Part shown: in pieces, positions 39,743-49,495 of the stretch | Position numbering within the stretch: position 1 is the stretch's first letter | Layout: each line of letters starts with the position of its first letter | Source of the DNA: Corynebacterium choanae | Lineage (GTDB): Bacteria; Actinomycetota; Actinomycetes; Mycobacteriales; Mycobacteriaceae | Length of the DNA stretch: 64,000 nucleotides | Assembly: GCF_003813965.1 (NCBI RefSeq) | Contig: NZ_CP033896.1 | Coordinates: 1,736,001 to 1,800,000 of the forward strand | Reading direction: 5' to 3' | The notes under the pieces: generated by a model | Told to the model about the DNA's origin: nothing | Database searches by the model: none | What the model saw: the letters and a program-made list of their open reading frames with translations, nothing else | Translations under genes and position numbers: made by a program

Positions 39743-41077
39743 TTATTCGGCGCCTGCTCGCGCCCACCGTAAAGACTGAAACCGCCACACCACAAACCCG
39801 AGACGAAGCAGCAAAAATGCCAGCAAACCACCCCACACGCCGGTTAACCCAAGATCGAAATGGTAGGCAAGCCACACACCGGGGATAAACCCGAGTAGCG
39901 CACTGAGCATCGTCGCGTTGCGAAGAAACACCACATCACCGGCGCCAAGCAGCACCCCGTCGAGCGCAAACACCACACCGCCGATGAGGATCGCGGCAAC
40001 AAGCATCCACCACGGATAGTGCATCGCAGCCAGCACCGTGTCTGCTGTGGTGAAAATTCGCGGAATAACAGACGCACCCATACCGAATATGGCTGCGATT
40101 ATTGCAGCTAACACCGCCGACCAGGCCAGAATTTTTTTGCCAAGCGCATGTGCGTGGCTAGCGCTTATTCCTCCGAGTGCGGCACCGATGAGGGTTTGCG
40201 CGGCGATGGCCAACGAATCAAGAACCATGGAGATGAAAGACCACAGTTGCAGCATGATCTGGTGGGCACCAAGTGAGGCCGCCCCAAAGCGAGCGGCAAC
40301 CGCAGCAGCTGAAACAAATGCAACCTGAAAAGACAGCGAACGTGCAATGAGATCCCGCCCCATCACCAGCTGTTTTTTCATAATGGTGCCATCGGGTTTC
40401 CAGGAACCGTCATGCATTTTGTACAAGCACAGTAAAAACCCGATAGCGGTGATAATCTCGCCGATGAGATTGGCATAGGCCGAGCCGACAATCCCAAATC
40501 GGTGCACAAGCAGCGGCACAAGGAGCGCTGCAGGCACAATACCTAGCAGCGTAAACACCAGTGGCAATCTGGTGTTTTGAATACCGCGCAGCCACCCGTT
40601 TCCGGCCATTGTGGCCAATATAAGCGGAACACCGCAACCGGCTACCCGCAACCACAGTGTTGCCTCGTGAGCCACCACAGGATCATCAGCAAGCCACATC
40701 GTCAACGCGGGGGCAAACACCACAATCAGCGTGGCAAGACCAATCCCCACCGCTAAGGCAACCCAGGTGGCTTGTACGCCTTCAGCGATGGCATCCTTTC
40801 GCCGTCCGGCGCCGAAAAGCCGCGCGGACCGTGCCGTGGTGCCATAGGACAAGAAGGTTAATTGGGTGGTCACTTGTGCCTGAATCGTTGTTGCCGCACC
40901 GAGCGCTGCCAAATCATGTTCGCCGAGACGCCCAACTACTGCAGTGTCAAGCAACAAGTACAGTGGCGGGGCGGCCAACACGCCAAGTGCTGGGAGTGCC
41001 AACGCCAAAATCTCAGCAATGGAAACCGTGGGCTGGTTGCCAGTCTGCGCCGATGAAACGGTCGGTGAAGAAGCCAC
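39743..41077 (-). CDS. MATE family efflux transporter (DinF-like)
   Basis: Multidrug and toxin extrusion family exporter, 444 residues with about twelve membrane segments in two bundles. Family features are LALPALGVLAAPPLYLLLDTAVVGRLG in the first helix and ALGAATTIQAQVTTQLTFLSYGTTA next; the second half has FGAASLGAHQIMLQLWSF. Drug or metabolite substrate is unknown; DinF-type proteins have been linked to oxidative stress. GTG 41077 is preferred because GGAAGG lies 8 bases upstream; GTG 41086 is an alternative. In C. glutamicum a dinF gene has the same place between the phosphoesterase and rbfA regions (memory of synteny). Confidence 0.9.
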   Translation of the reverse strand: MASSPTVSSAQTGNQPTVSIAEILALALPALGVLAAPPLYLLLDTAVVGRLGEHDLAALGAATTIQAQVTTQLTFLSYGTTARSARLFGAGRRKDAIAEGVQATWVALAVGIGLATLIVVFAPALTMWLADDPVVAHEATLWLRVAGCGVPLILATMAGNGWLRGIQNTRLPLVFTLLGIVPAALLVPLLVHRFGIVGSAYANLIGEIITAIGFLLCLYKMHDGSWKPDGTIMKKQLVMGRDLIARSLSFQVAFVSAAAVAARFGAASLGAHQIMLQLWSFISMVLDSLAIAAQTLIGAALGGISASHAHALGKKILAWSAVLAAIIAAIFGMGASVIPRIFTTADTVLAAMHYPWWMLVAAILIGGVVFALDGVLLGAGDVVFLRNATMLSALLGFIPGVWLAYHFDLGLTGVWGGLLAFLLLRLGFVVWRFQSLRWARAGAE

Positions 41078-41489
41078 CGCAAACACCTTCCAGTGAGTCG
41101 AATTTTTTCAAGAGCACAAGCCCTGTTCACCTGCGACACTAAGGGCTGCTACTGCTTGCTCTGCCAGGTGAGCACACTGTGCGCCGCAAGAGCCAGCAGG
41201 CTTTGCAGGGCAAATTGTGGCCTTCTAGCCCGCGTAGTGTACCTGGCGTTGCGCCATGCCGCGTGTCTGATCTGTCGTCGATAATGCTAGCAATAGTTGC
41301 TCAACAAGCTCTGGCAGTACTTGTTGACGGGCGCGGGACTTCCCCTTCAAGATCTCATTGCAATTACTAAGCACCAACAACCGTGTGCGAAAAAACGTTG
41401 TGGTGATTCAATCAGCCATTTACCGACATCTGCACCAGTAGGGTGAATACCGCTTCAGCCCGCGCACAGTCACCAACCTTGGTAAGGAA
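41078..41489. other. 412-base space between nrnA and the MATE gene
   Basis: Both flanking genes are on the minus strand. No supported coding frame, hairpin or promoter could be named. Confidence 0.4.
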
Positions 41490-42527
41490 TTAGCGATTGG
41501 CGTATGCCTGATGTGCTGCGGCCGCAATGGCATCGAGGGCTTGCTGCGGCGTTGCAGCATGAACAGTGGCACCACTGGCGAAGGTGTGTCCGCCGCCGCC
41601 CAAAGCAGATGCAATCTGGGCGACAGCAGTGGCGGTGGAACGGAAGGACACCTGGTAGGTTCCGGGCACAAACTCTTTGAGTAACACCCCGAAATCTGCT
41701 CCGTCAACAGCCCGAATATGGTCGGTGAGCGCCTCCACGGCGGCATGGTCAACACCAGCAATAATGTGATGTGCTGCGGTAAGAGCAACAAACCGAATAT
41801 TGGTATCTGCGACAGGACACACCGTGGTGGTCGCCAGCACTCTTCCCATCATTGCCAACTCGTCGGCTCGGCGCCGATCCAGCAGCTCCATCGACCAATG
41901 CGAGCCGTCAACACCTAAAGACAGCAACGCTTGAGCCATTGCATGCATGCGGCCAGTCCCCCACCGAAATGATCCTGTGTCGGTAAGTAGCCCGGCATAC
42001 AAGCTTGCAGCAATACGTGGGGTTATCGACATGCCGGCGGAAAGCATCCAGCGCCACAACACCATCGTGGTTGATTCCCAGCCGGCGGCAATACAATTCA
42101 GCGATCCAAAACCACGGTTGGTTGCGTGATGATCAATCACGGCAAGCGTTCCGGCGGGACCAAATTGCGCAATCTCGTCGGCAAGACTGCCGCACCGCTG
42201 CAAATCACCACAATCTACGGTGATGACCCGATCAACCTGCGGCAGGGTGGTACAGGTCGCTATTTGATCAGCCCCTGGAATGGTGAGCAAAGAAGATTGC
42301 AGCGGCTCGGATTGCCCAATCACACCACAGGCTTGCAGCGCCATTTGTCGAAGTTGCTCGACTACTGCGGTCACTGATCCTATGGCGTCACCGTCTGGTC
42401 GAATATGTCCGACAACAGCAAACGAGGTTCCTTGGGCTACGAATTCGGTAAGCCCCGGAAAATCTAGCTCCTGCTCGTCTGCAAATAGTGAGCTGTCGTG
42501 CAGGTCGTTGGTGTGAGATGTGTGCAT
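41490..42527 (-). CDS. nrnA: DHH/DHHA1 family bifunctional oligoribonuclease/PAP phosphatase
   Basis: Degrades short RNA oligomers and 3'-phosphoadenosine phosphate, 345 residues. DHH-family motifs are HIRPDGDAIGS at 41-51 (N-terminal metal site), VDCGDLQRCG, IDHHATNRGFG in the middle and the DHHA1 substrate motif GGGGHTFASGATV near the end. ATG 42527 is chosen; the frame also opens at TTG 42551, and an AGAAGGA stretch lies between the two, 12-13 bases before the ATG. It is downstream of rbfA on the same strand, as in many actinobacteria. Confidence 0.92.
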   Translation of the reverse strand: MHTSHTNDLHDSSLFADEQELDFPGLTEFVAQGTSFAVVGHIRPDGDAIGSVTAVVEQLRQMALQACGVIGQSEPLQSSLLTIPGADQIATCTTLPQVDRVITVDCGDLQRCGSLADEIAQFGPAGTLAVIDHHATNRGFGSLNCIAAGWESTTMVLWRWMLSAGMSITPRIAASLYAGLLTDTGSFRWGTGRMHAMAQALLSLGVDGSHWSMELLDRRRADELAMMGRVLATTTVCPVADTNIRFVALTAAHHIIAGVDHAAVEALTDHIRAVDGADFGVLLKEFVPGTYQVSFRSTATAVAQIASALGGGGHTFASGATVHAATPQQALDAIAAAAHQAYANR

Positions 42528-42706
42528 GAGCCAGTGATATTCCTTCTGCAATGTAACCCAAGTTCATTAACGACCGGATACAAAACAACAGCCGTGTCAG
42601 GGGTGCAAATGCCAAGGGGACGCTGCAGCTGGGATGACGCCACTAGTTGGATAACAGTTGTGCAGCGCCCCGGTTGGGGCAATGGTGTCGTTTACCCTGC
42701 CCGGGT

Positions 42707-43141
42707 TTACGCGTCGGTATCCTTGTATGGATCTGCTTGCCCTGCAGGCGTGGCGTGCGCCCGCAGCCTCGCGGTTTCCTCATCACGAGCTTTCGCCCGA
42801 GCCAAAATCGCCTCCAATTCGGCACTGGTTTCGGGAACTGTGTCTAAGGTGAACGTCAATGTGGGGGTGAATCGAACCGACAGCTGGTCACCGACAATTT
42901 TGCGGAGTTGTCCACGAGCCCGTTTGAATGCTTCTTCTGCTGCTTGCAGATCTGGTTCTTCGTCGACAGTGCGTCCACGCACCGTGTAGAACAAAGTGGC
43001 GTCGTGCAGATCACCGGTGACCCGGCAGTCGGTGATGGTGATGTATTCGAAGCGGCGGTCTTTGACCTCCCGCTCAATGGCGGCGGCAACGATTGTTTGG
43101 ATCCGTTTCGCCATCCGTGCGGCACGTGCATGATCAACCAT
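42707..43141 (-). CDS. rbfA: 30S ribosome-binding factor RbfA
   Basis: Late 30S maturation factor that binds near the 16S 5' helix, 144 residues. The KH-type fold pattern is clear: [48 protein letters not shown] with [23 protein letters not shown] charged C-terminal extension rich in Ala, Glu and Asp follows. ATG 43141 has AAGGGC upstream. It follows infB by 467 bases with a strong terminator between, so it has its own promoter. Confidence 0.95.
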   Translation of the reverse strand: MVDHARAARMAKRIQTIVAAAIEREVKDRRFEYITITDCRVTGDLHDATLFYTVRGRTVDEEPDLQAAEEAFKRARGQLRKIVGDQLSVRFTPTLTFTLDTVPETSAELEAILARAKARDEETARLRAHATPAGQADPYKDTDA

Positions 43142-43608
43142 GGGTTGCCCTTTCCATTTGTGTGTTTGCTTTGGGGTGTAGCTGCTTGTTGTTGTGTTGT
43201 TGCAAGTGCAACTTCGCCCTGCAAAGGGCTGCGTTCACAGTGTACCGGTATTGCCGGCGGTAGCCAGCTATCCGTAGCACATCAAGGGTTGCGCTGTAGT
43301 GACGCATATCAGGCGGCATGTGTTGCGCCCAACCTACTGCTGAGTTTTTTACAAGTTCAGGCAGCTAACCACTGTCGGCGCAATCAGGTGCAACCGTGGC
43401 GGGCACAACAATGCGCCGCAACATCGTACAAGCAGAGAAACTCCGACTCTTTTAAAAGACACTGCAGAAGTGTCATGAGAGGATTGCTGTCTTACGGTGT
43501 TGCGGCGCAACGGGTTGGTATGCAGTTAGCCCCTTCCCTGCGGGACAGAACCGTGTTTCGCACGGCACTGTCCCGCAGGGAAGGCGATTGTGGTTGCTTT
43601 ACGCACAC
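43142..43608. other. 467-base infB-rbfA intergenic region
   Basis: Contains the infB terminator (43532-43584) and must contain the rbfA promoter. No further coding frame has support. Confidence 0.5.
43532..43584 (-). terminator. terminator after infB
   Basis: A perfect 17-bp stem (43532-43548 with 43568-43584) with a further inner 5-bp stem (43551-43555 with 43561-43565). It lies 25 bases past the infB stop. Confidence 0.8.
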
Positions 43609-46428
43609 CTAGTCGCGAGCGACTTCCACCATTTCGTAGGCTTCGATGATGTCGCCCACCTGAATGTCAGGGTAGCTGAGCACCATACCGCACTCGTAGC
43701 CTTGAGCGACTTCGGTGACGTCGTCTTTTTCGCGGCGCAGCGAGTTGATATTCGCTTTCTCCACGATGACGTTACCGTCCCGGACGAGACGCACCGACGC
43801 GTTACGGCGCATCTTGCCGGATTCGACCATACAACCGGCGATAAGACCAACAGCGGAAGCCTTGAACAAAGCCCGGATCTCGGCGCGGCCGAGTTCCTTT
43901 TCTTCGTAGATTGGCTTGAGCATGCCCTTGAGTGCCTGTTCGATCTCCTCGATAACCCGGTAGATAACCGAGTAGTAGCGAATCTCGACACCTTCGGTGT
44001 TGGCTTCTTGGGTTGCTTTGCCTTCGGCACGAACATTGAAGCCGATGATGATTGCCTTTGATGCGGCAGCCAGCGAGACGTTGGTTTGGGTGATCGCACC
44101 AACACCACGGTCGATGATGTTGAGCTGCACTTCGTCGTCGATTTCCAGCTTGAGCAGGGCATCTTCCAACGCTTCGACAGAACCGGCATTGTCGCCCTTG
44201 AGGATAAGGTTCAGTGTCGAGGTTTCGTTCAACACGGAATCGAGATCTTCCAGGGAGACCCGCTTGCGGGTGCGTGCCTGTTCAGCGTTGCGCTTGCGAG
44301 CGTTGCGCTTGTCGGCGATCTGACGTGCCACGCGGTCGTCTTCGACTACGAGCAGATTATCGCCGGCACCCGGCACGCTGGAGAGGCCTTGCACCTGCAC
44401 AGGGCATGATGGTGGGGCTTCTTCGACGTCGTTGCCGAATTCGTCAACCATGCGACGAACACGACCGTGGGCGTCACCGGCGACAATCGAGTCGCCGACG
44501 CGCAGCGTACCGCGCTGGACGATCACGGTTGCGACCGGACCGCGACCGCGGTCAAGGTGGGCTTCGATCGCCACACCCTGGGCTGGCATATCCGGGTTAG
44601 CGCGCAGATCCAGGTTGGCGTCCGCGTTGAGCAGGACAGCTTCCAGCAGACCGTTGATGTTGATGTTCTGCTTGGCAGAGATGTCAACGAACTGTTGTGT
44701 ACCGCCGTATTCTTCCGGAACCAGACCGTATTCAGTGAGCTGACCGCGGATCTTCTCCGGGTTGGCGCCTTCTTTATCGATCTTGTTCACGGCCACAACG
44801 ATTGGCACGTCAGCTGCCTTGGCGTGGTTGATTGCTTCCACGGTCTGCGGCATCACACCGTCATCGGCTGCAACCACAAGCACGGCAATATCGGTAGATT
44901 TCGCACCACGGGCACGCATAGCGGTAAACGCTTCGTGACCTGGGGTGTCGAGGAAGGTAACGAGTCGTTCTTCACCTTCATAGTCCACTGCCACCTGGTA
45001 GGCACCAATACCCTGGGTAATACCACCGGCTTCGCGGGCACCGACATTGGTTTTGCGGATGGTGTCGAGCAGTCGGGTTTTACCGTGGTCGACGTGACCC
45101 ATCACGGTCACCACTGGTGGACGATGCTCAAGGTCTTCGTCGTCGCCTTCATCTTCGCCGTATTGCAGGTCGAAGGATTCCAGCAGTTCACGATCCTCGT
45201 CTTCTGGCGAGACCACTTCGACGTTGAAGTTCATCTCGTCACCGAGCAGCATCAACGTCTCGTCGGAAACCGATGCGGTAGCGGTTGCCATCTCACCGAG
45301 GTTAAACAGCGCTTGCACAAGCTGCGCGGCATCGGTGCCGACCTTTTCTGCGAGGTCGGCCAGCGATGCGCCGCGCCGCAGGCGCAGCGATGCACCCTTG
45401 CCGTCAGGCAAGTGCACGCCGCCCACAACCTTTGGTGCCTGCATCGACTCGTATTCGTTGCGTTTTTGCCGCTTCGACTTGCGTCCGCGACGCGGTGCGC
45501 CACCAGGACGACCGAATGCACCTGCGGTACCACCGCGGCGTCCGCCACGGCCACCGCCGCCACCTGGCCGGTTGAATCCGCCAGGGCCGCCGCCGGGACG
45601 GCCACCACGTCCACCGCCGCGGCCTGGTGCCGCAGCCGATTTCGACGGCATTGCCGACGGATTCGGGTGCGAAGGCATCATTGCCGGCGATGGGCGACGT
45701 CCACCACCTTGTCGTTCCCCGGCTGCTGCCGGTGTCTGCCGGCTACCGCCGGGACGCGGCATTCCATCAGGACGCGGACCGCGATGTTGTCCCGGTCCTG
45801 CTTGACCTGGCTTGGCACCGCCACCTGGCCGCGAGCCGCGGGATCCACCCGGGCGTGGGGCAGGCTGGGTACCGGACGAAAATGGGTTGTTGGCCACCCG
45901 TGGAGCGCGCGCCCCCGGTTTCGGACCTGGTTTTGCCATCGGTCGCGGCATTGCTGGCCGCGCATCATCGCTTGCAGCAGGTTTTGCTTGCGGCTTAGCA
46001 GCAGGTTTGGGACTTGCCGGGGTAGCCTTCGGCTTTTCAGCCTGTTGGAACACTGGCTGGGCGGGCTTCTCAGCAGGCGCCGGAGCAGGTTTTGCTGCTG
46101 GAGCAGGTTTTGGACCTGGCTTTGCGGCAGGTTTAGCTTGCGGCTTCGCCGCTGGTTTCGCCGCCGGGACAGCCTTGTCTGCAGCTGGTGCTTCAGCGGC
46201 TTTCTTCGCCGGTGTTTCCGCTTTCTGCGGTGCCTCAGCAGACTCTTCGGCACCAGGGCCTTTGCCTTGCTTGGCATAAAACGCAATCATCTTCTTTACA
46301 ACCGGCGGCTGCACAGTCGAGGATGCGGTTTTTACGAATTCGCCTTGCTCTTTGAGCGTAGCGAGCAGTTCCTTGCTCGTAATCCCAAGCTTTTTCGCAA
46401 GCTCATGGACACGTAACTTTTCTGGCAC
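43609..46428 (-). CDS. infB: translation initiation factor IF-2
   Basis: GTPase that delivers initiator tRNA to the 30S subunit, 939 residues. The IF2-N domain ([31 protein letters not shown]) is followed by about 280 residues of Pro/Ala/Lys and Gly/Arg-rich sequence. The G domain has [12 protein letters not shown] near 442-453, DTPGHEAF and [12 protein letters not shown], and ends in the C-terminal beta-barrels ([13 protein letters not shown]). GTG 46428 has AAGGAG four bases upstream. It lies directly after ylxR, but both are cut off from nusA by about 820 bases. Confidence 0.97.
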   Translation of the reverse strand: MPEKLRVHELAKKLGITSKELLATLKEQGEFVKTASSTVQPPVVKKMIAFYAKQGKGPGAEESAEAPQKAETPAKKAAEAPAADKAVPAAKPAAKPQAKPAAKPGPKPAPAAKPAPAPAEKPAQPVFQQAEKPKATPASPKPAAKPQAKPAASDDARPAMPRPMAKPGPKPGARAPRVANNPFSSGTQPAPRPGGSRGSRPGGGAKPGQAGPGQHRGPRPDGMPRPGGSRQTPAAAGERQGGGRRPSPAMMPSHPNPSAMPSKSAAAPGRGGGRGGRPGGGPGGFNRPGGGGGRGGRRGGTAGAFGRPGGAPRRGRKSKRQKRNEYESMQAPKVVGGVHLPDGKGASLRLRRGASLADLAEKVGTDAAQLVQALFNLGEMATATASVSDETLMLLGDEMNFNVEVVSPEDEDRELLESFDLQYGEDEGDDEDLEHRPPVVTVMGHVDHGKTRLLDTIRKTNVGAREAGGITQGIGAYQVAVDYEGEERLVTFLDTPGHEAFTAMRARGAKSTDIAVLVVAADDGVMPQTVEAINHAKAADVPIVVAVNKIDKEGANPEKIRGQLTEYGLVPEEYGGTQQFVDISAKQNININGLLEAVLLNADANLDLRANPDMPAQGVAIEAHLDRGRGPVATVIVQRGTLRVGDSIVAGDAHGRVRRMVDEFGNDVEEAPPSCPVQVQGLSSVPGAGDNLLVVEDDRVARQIADKRNARKRNAEQARTRKRVSLEDLDSVLNETSTLNLILKGDNAGSVEALEDALLKLEIDDEVQLNIIDRGVGAITQTNVSLAAASKAIIIGFNVRAEGKATQEANTEGVEIRYYSVIYRVIEEIEQALKGMLKPIYEEKELGRAEIRALFKASAVGLIAGCMVESGKMRRNASVRLVRDGNVIVEKANINSLRREKDDVTEVAQGYECGMVLSYPDIQVGDIIEAYEMVEVARD

Positions 46429-46613
46429 TGTACTCCTTGTGTGGGTTTTCCCCGATCCACCGCTGTGTATGACACACAGCTCAGGCAGTGCCAGCTCTCT
46501 TCACAGGAAACTGTTACTCCCCTTGCGGGTGGACGGGATGATTGTTGTTGCCGTTCATCGCTGATGCTTCATCGGGTACTCATCAGGTTTTCGGTCATCC
46601 TTACATTGTTGTG

Positions 46614-46907
46614 TTATGTGCAACTTCCGCCAGTGGGCTCACGACTCACCCAAGCGGTCACGGCAGTGGCGTCGATGACACCACCCCGGCGAAACGCCCG
46701 GTGCAATGCACCGCGTGCAACAGCCTGGGTTACAGCCGCCTCAGTGGGAGTAATCCATGCGCCACGCCCCGGTAACTTCCGGGCAGGATCAGGAACTACC
46801 ACCAAACGATGCGGATCTGCTACAGCCGGGTCACACACCATCCGCAGCAGTGTCGACTGGGGCAGTTTTTTCCCCGTCGCAACACATGTTCGCAGCGGCT
46901 CAGCCAT
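46614..46907 (-). CDS. ylxR: YlxR family nucleic-acid-binding protein (DUF448)
   Basis: Small basic protein of 97 residues, the family encoded between nusA and infB in most bacteria; in some it interacts with RNase P or acts as a transcription regulator. The pattern RTCVATGKKLPQSTLLRMV, then GRGAWITPTEAAVTQAVARGALHRAFRR, matches DUF448. ATG 46907 (MAEPLRTC) fits the family. The frame is open to GTG 46943, which adds 12 residues. 185 bases separate it from infB. It is transcribed with infB rather than with nusA here. Confidence 0.9.
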   Translation of the reverse strand: MAEPLRTCVATGKKLPQSTLLRMVCDPAVADPHRLVVVPDPARKLPGRGAWITPTEAAVTQAVARGALHRAFRRGGVIDATAVTAWVSREPTGGSCT

Positions 46908-47730
46908 AGCGTATCCATTCTCGTTGAGGATGCACTGTGGCACGGTTCAAACAGACAACGCCTGCCAATAAGCAAGCACAGCTGCTGATCTTCCGATATC
47001 GAAGATGCACCACAATGCGCACTGTGAAGTTGAAAAAACTCATGCAATGGCAATGCAACTCATGCACTTACCATGTTGCCGGCAGTATGCAGCGCAAAAC
47101 ACCGTGTCTGCAAGCCACTGGCATCCCAGAAAGCAGCAAGCTTTCCCGGTAACCCTTTGCGGTCAGACACGGCTACGTCAACACTGAAGACCACCGCTTC
47201 GTGCTATGCCGTCACAGTTGCATCACCGATCAGATGATGATCAGGTCAACAACCAGGTGAATGCACATAGCCACTGCTCATGCTATCGCATACCGGCAGC
47301 GATTGCGAACAGACACCGCTAAAGTCGCCGCTCTCCCGGGGCAGGATAACCCAAAAGCGCGCTACCACCTGCCCTAGTGACATCCCTGTCTGATCCGCTG
47401 CAGAGATTAGCTCCCCCACCGTGTATCGTCCGCGCCCCCTCCCCACCGCTGGTCTGCGTGGGCAGCTACACCACCGAACACGACACAGCGCAAACACAAG
47501 GGCGCATCATCCCCCTAGATGATGCGCCCTGCGAACGGCGATGTACTCCCACGCCGGCGGCAATTCGCTAAATGAAACGGCGCTGGCTTGCCCGCAGCTT
47601 TGGCGTGTTCGGTGATGAGCAACGGCTCTTGGTATTGCTGTTTTTGCCAACTTCACCAGCATTGCCCGGCGCGCAGATTTGGCATATCCAGATCAGCCCC
47701 AAAACCCGTGAATGTTACTCGGCCCGATGG
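46908..47730. other. 823-base gap between nusA and ylxR
   Basis: Unusually long interruption of the nusA-ylxR-infB cluster. It holds the nusA terminator (47499-47530) and no RNA gene that I can recognise. A minus-strand frame (47246-47497) contains TVGELISAADQTGMSLGQVV, which weakly recalls the L-serine dehydratase alpha-domain pattern; it could be gene debris. The ylxR-infB promoter must lie here. Confidence 0.5.
47499..47530 (-). terminator. terminator after nusA
   Basis: A perfect 12-bp stem (47499-47510 with 47519-47530) with an 8-base loop, about 200 bases past the nusA stop. No T-tract. Confidence 0.65.
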
Positions 47731-48801
47731 TTAAGATACTTCCGCGTCCGAATGAATATCGATACGCCAGCCGGTGAGACGAGCAGCAAGACGCGCATTT
47801 TGACCTTCGCGGCCAATTGCCAGCGACAGCTGGTAGTCCGGAACCACAACTCGGGCAACCTGCCCGACGGGATCTTCGACAGTAACACTGACCACTTTGG
47901 ACGGGGCAAGCGCGTTACCAACAAAAACTGCCGGATCTTCATCCCAGTCGATAATGTCGATCTTTTCGCCGTGCAGCGATTGCATGATATTGGTGACACG
48001 CTGTCCACCAGGGCCGATACATGCACCCTTGGCGTTAATGCCCTTCCCGGTTGCGCGGACAGCCATCTTCGAACGATGTCCTGCTTCACGAGCTACCGCA
48101 ACTACTTCGACGCGACCGTCGGCGACTTCGGGCACTTCCAATTCGAAAAGCTTGCGTACCAATTCTGGGTGGGTTCGCGAAACCTGAATTTGCAGACCCC
48201 GATGCCCCCGACCGACACCAACGACATAGCATTTCACCCGGTCGCCGTGCTTGAGTTTTTCGCCAGGGATTTGCTCAGCAGGGAGCAGTACTGCGTCTTG
48301 ACCGTCCGTTTCGGTTCCGATCCGCACCACCACAATGCCCCGCTCGTTGGCGCGAGCATCAGCTTGCACCAAACCCGTGACCACCGAATTTTCGTAGGCT
48401 GAATACTGTCCGAAGGCGCGGTCGGTGTCTGCTTCGCGCAGTTTTTGCAAAATAGCTTGCCGCACCGCATAGGCACCTACCCGGGAGAAATTCACCGGGG
48501 TAACATCTTCTTCCTCCACCGGTGGGGCTGCAGCTACCTCGGTGGTTGCAGCGGCTTCCGGTTGCTGTTCGTCATCGGTGTCCACAATCGGCTGCGGGGC
48601 AGGTCGCTCACTTGCTAAAACCCGCACACTACCGGTGTCCTGATCAATCGCTACCCGAATGCGACGCGAGTCATCGGCGGTATCGCCGTGGCTGTCGAGA
48701 TAGGCTTGGCGGAGTGCACCTGCGATGGTGCGCAGCATATCCTCGGTGGGAATGCCTTTGGTGCGTTCGATATCTTGCAATGCTGCAACGTCAATATTCA
48801 C
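47731..48801 (-). CDS. nusA: transcription termination/antitermination factor NusA
   Basis: RNA polymerase-binding elongation factor, 356 residues. The N-terminal domain (MNIDVAALQDIERTKGIPTEDML), an S1 domain (TGLVQADARANERGIVVVRIG), and two KH domains (GVGRGHRGLQIQVSRTHPELVRKLFELEVPE, and GACIGPGGQRVTNIMQSLHGEKIDIIDW) are in the usual order. An acidic insert (residues 95-115) separates the first two. GTG 48801 is the start. It follows rimP by 11 bases, a conserved rimP-nusA operon, but a terminator and a long gap separate it from ylxR-infB. Confidence 0.96.
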   Translation of the reverse strand: MNIDVAALQDIERTKGIPTEDMLRTIAGALRQAYLDSHGDTADDSRRIRVAIDQDTGSVRVLASERPAPQPIVDTDDEQQPEAAATTEVAAAPPVEEEDVTPVNFSRVGAYAVRQAILQKLREADTDRAFGQYSAYENSVVTGLVQADARANERGIVVVRIGTETDGQDAVLLPAEQIPGEKLKHGDRVKCYVVGVGRGHRGLQIQVSRTHPELVRKLFELEVPEVADGRVEVVAVAREAGHRSKMAVRATGKGINAKGACIGPGGQRVTNIMQSLHGEKIDIIDWDEDPAVFVGNALAPSKVVSVTVEDPVGQVARVVVPDYQLSLAIGREGQNARLAARLTGWRIDIHSDAEVS

Positions 48802-48812
48802 TTGAAATTCAC

Positions 48813-49427
48813 TTATCCTTGATGTGCTTGAAGTTCTGCGGTAGCAAAGTCGGCGGCGGCAAGTTCAGCACTTGCTGCCGGCGGGGTCTGAAATTCGACT
48901 TGCACTACCGCGGTGGTGGTGGGGTTGGCGAATGCCGCCAACTCGGCGATCATCACCGTCAGCGGGGTGTGTTTCCCAGCGGCTTTCCCGTTCGTCTTCT
49001 TCCCTTTCACCGGTTGTGGATCGATCAGTGCAACCCGAGACTCATCTTCACTCAACGCTCCAATGCGGGCTACAAACGCTGCCTGTGCTTCCAATCCGAT
49101 AATGGCGACCAACCGTCCTTGGTTGCGCCGCCACTGGTAGGGCTGGCTTAACGGGGTGTCTACTCCGGGAGTGGTGATCTCGAGGGTGTAGGGCTGCGCC
49201 CCAAAATCGAGTCGCCCATCAGTCTCTGCTTTGTCAAAGGATGCAGAGATCTCGCGGGTTACCTCTTCCAGGTCATCGAGGGAGGGGGTTTGCGGCCCGT
49301 CGACAGCGATCGTCACCGACGAATGGGCGCCCGCCCGGGTAATCTGCACCTTTACAGGTTCCAATGCAAAAGCCTGGAGTTGTTGGCGTACAAATTCGGT
49401 GAGGGTTTCTTCCGTGGGGAAAGCCAT
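48813..49427 (-). CDS. rimP: ribosome maturation factor RimP
   Basis: 30S assembly factor, 204 residues. Family sequence is visible in VTREISASFDKAETDGRLDFGAQPYTLEITTPGVDTPLSQPYQWRRNQGRLVAI, with the conserved ITTPGVDTPL-type motif. The central DPQPVKGKKTNGKAAGKHT insert is basic and low in complexity. ATG 49427 begins MAFPTEETLTEFV. nusA follows with 11 bases spacing. It diverges from the lipoprotein gene. Confidence 0.93.
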   Translation of the reverse strand: MAFPTEETLTEFVRQQLQAFALEPVKVQITRAGAHSSVTIAVDGPQTPSLDDLEEVTREISASFDKAETDGRLDFGAQPYTLEITTPGVDTPLSQPYQWRRNQGRLVAIIGLEAQAAFVARIGALSEDESRVALIDPQPVKGKKTNGKAAGKHTPLTVMIAELAAFANPTTTAVVQVEFQTPPAASAELAAADFATAELQAHQG

Positions 49428-49481
49428 GCTTGGTAGTCTAACCTGTGGCGCGCCTAATGGGTGCTATCGGCTCCAATTGTC

Positions 49482-49487
49482 TAAGGT
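49482..49487 (+). promoter_or_regulatory. -10 element or ribosome binding site of the lipoprotein gene
   Basis: TAAGGT ends 8 bases before the GTG at 49496. It reads as a leaderless -10 box, but AAGG could also be a ribosome binding site. Confidence 0.4.
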
Positions 49488-49495
49488 GAAACATC

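Noticed and set aside
44467..46416. 649-codon open frame on the plus strand
   Set aside because: It is antisense to infB and arises from the Gly/Pro/Arg-rich codon pattern. It has no start signal and no domain.
47246..47497. 83-codon minus-strand frame as an intact gene
   Set aside because: No start signal and a disordered Arg/Cys-rich N-terminus. At most it is a remnant, noted under findings.
47572..48402. 276-codon plus-strand frame
   Set aside because: It lies opposite nusA and has no recognisable protein features.
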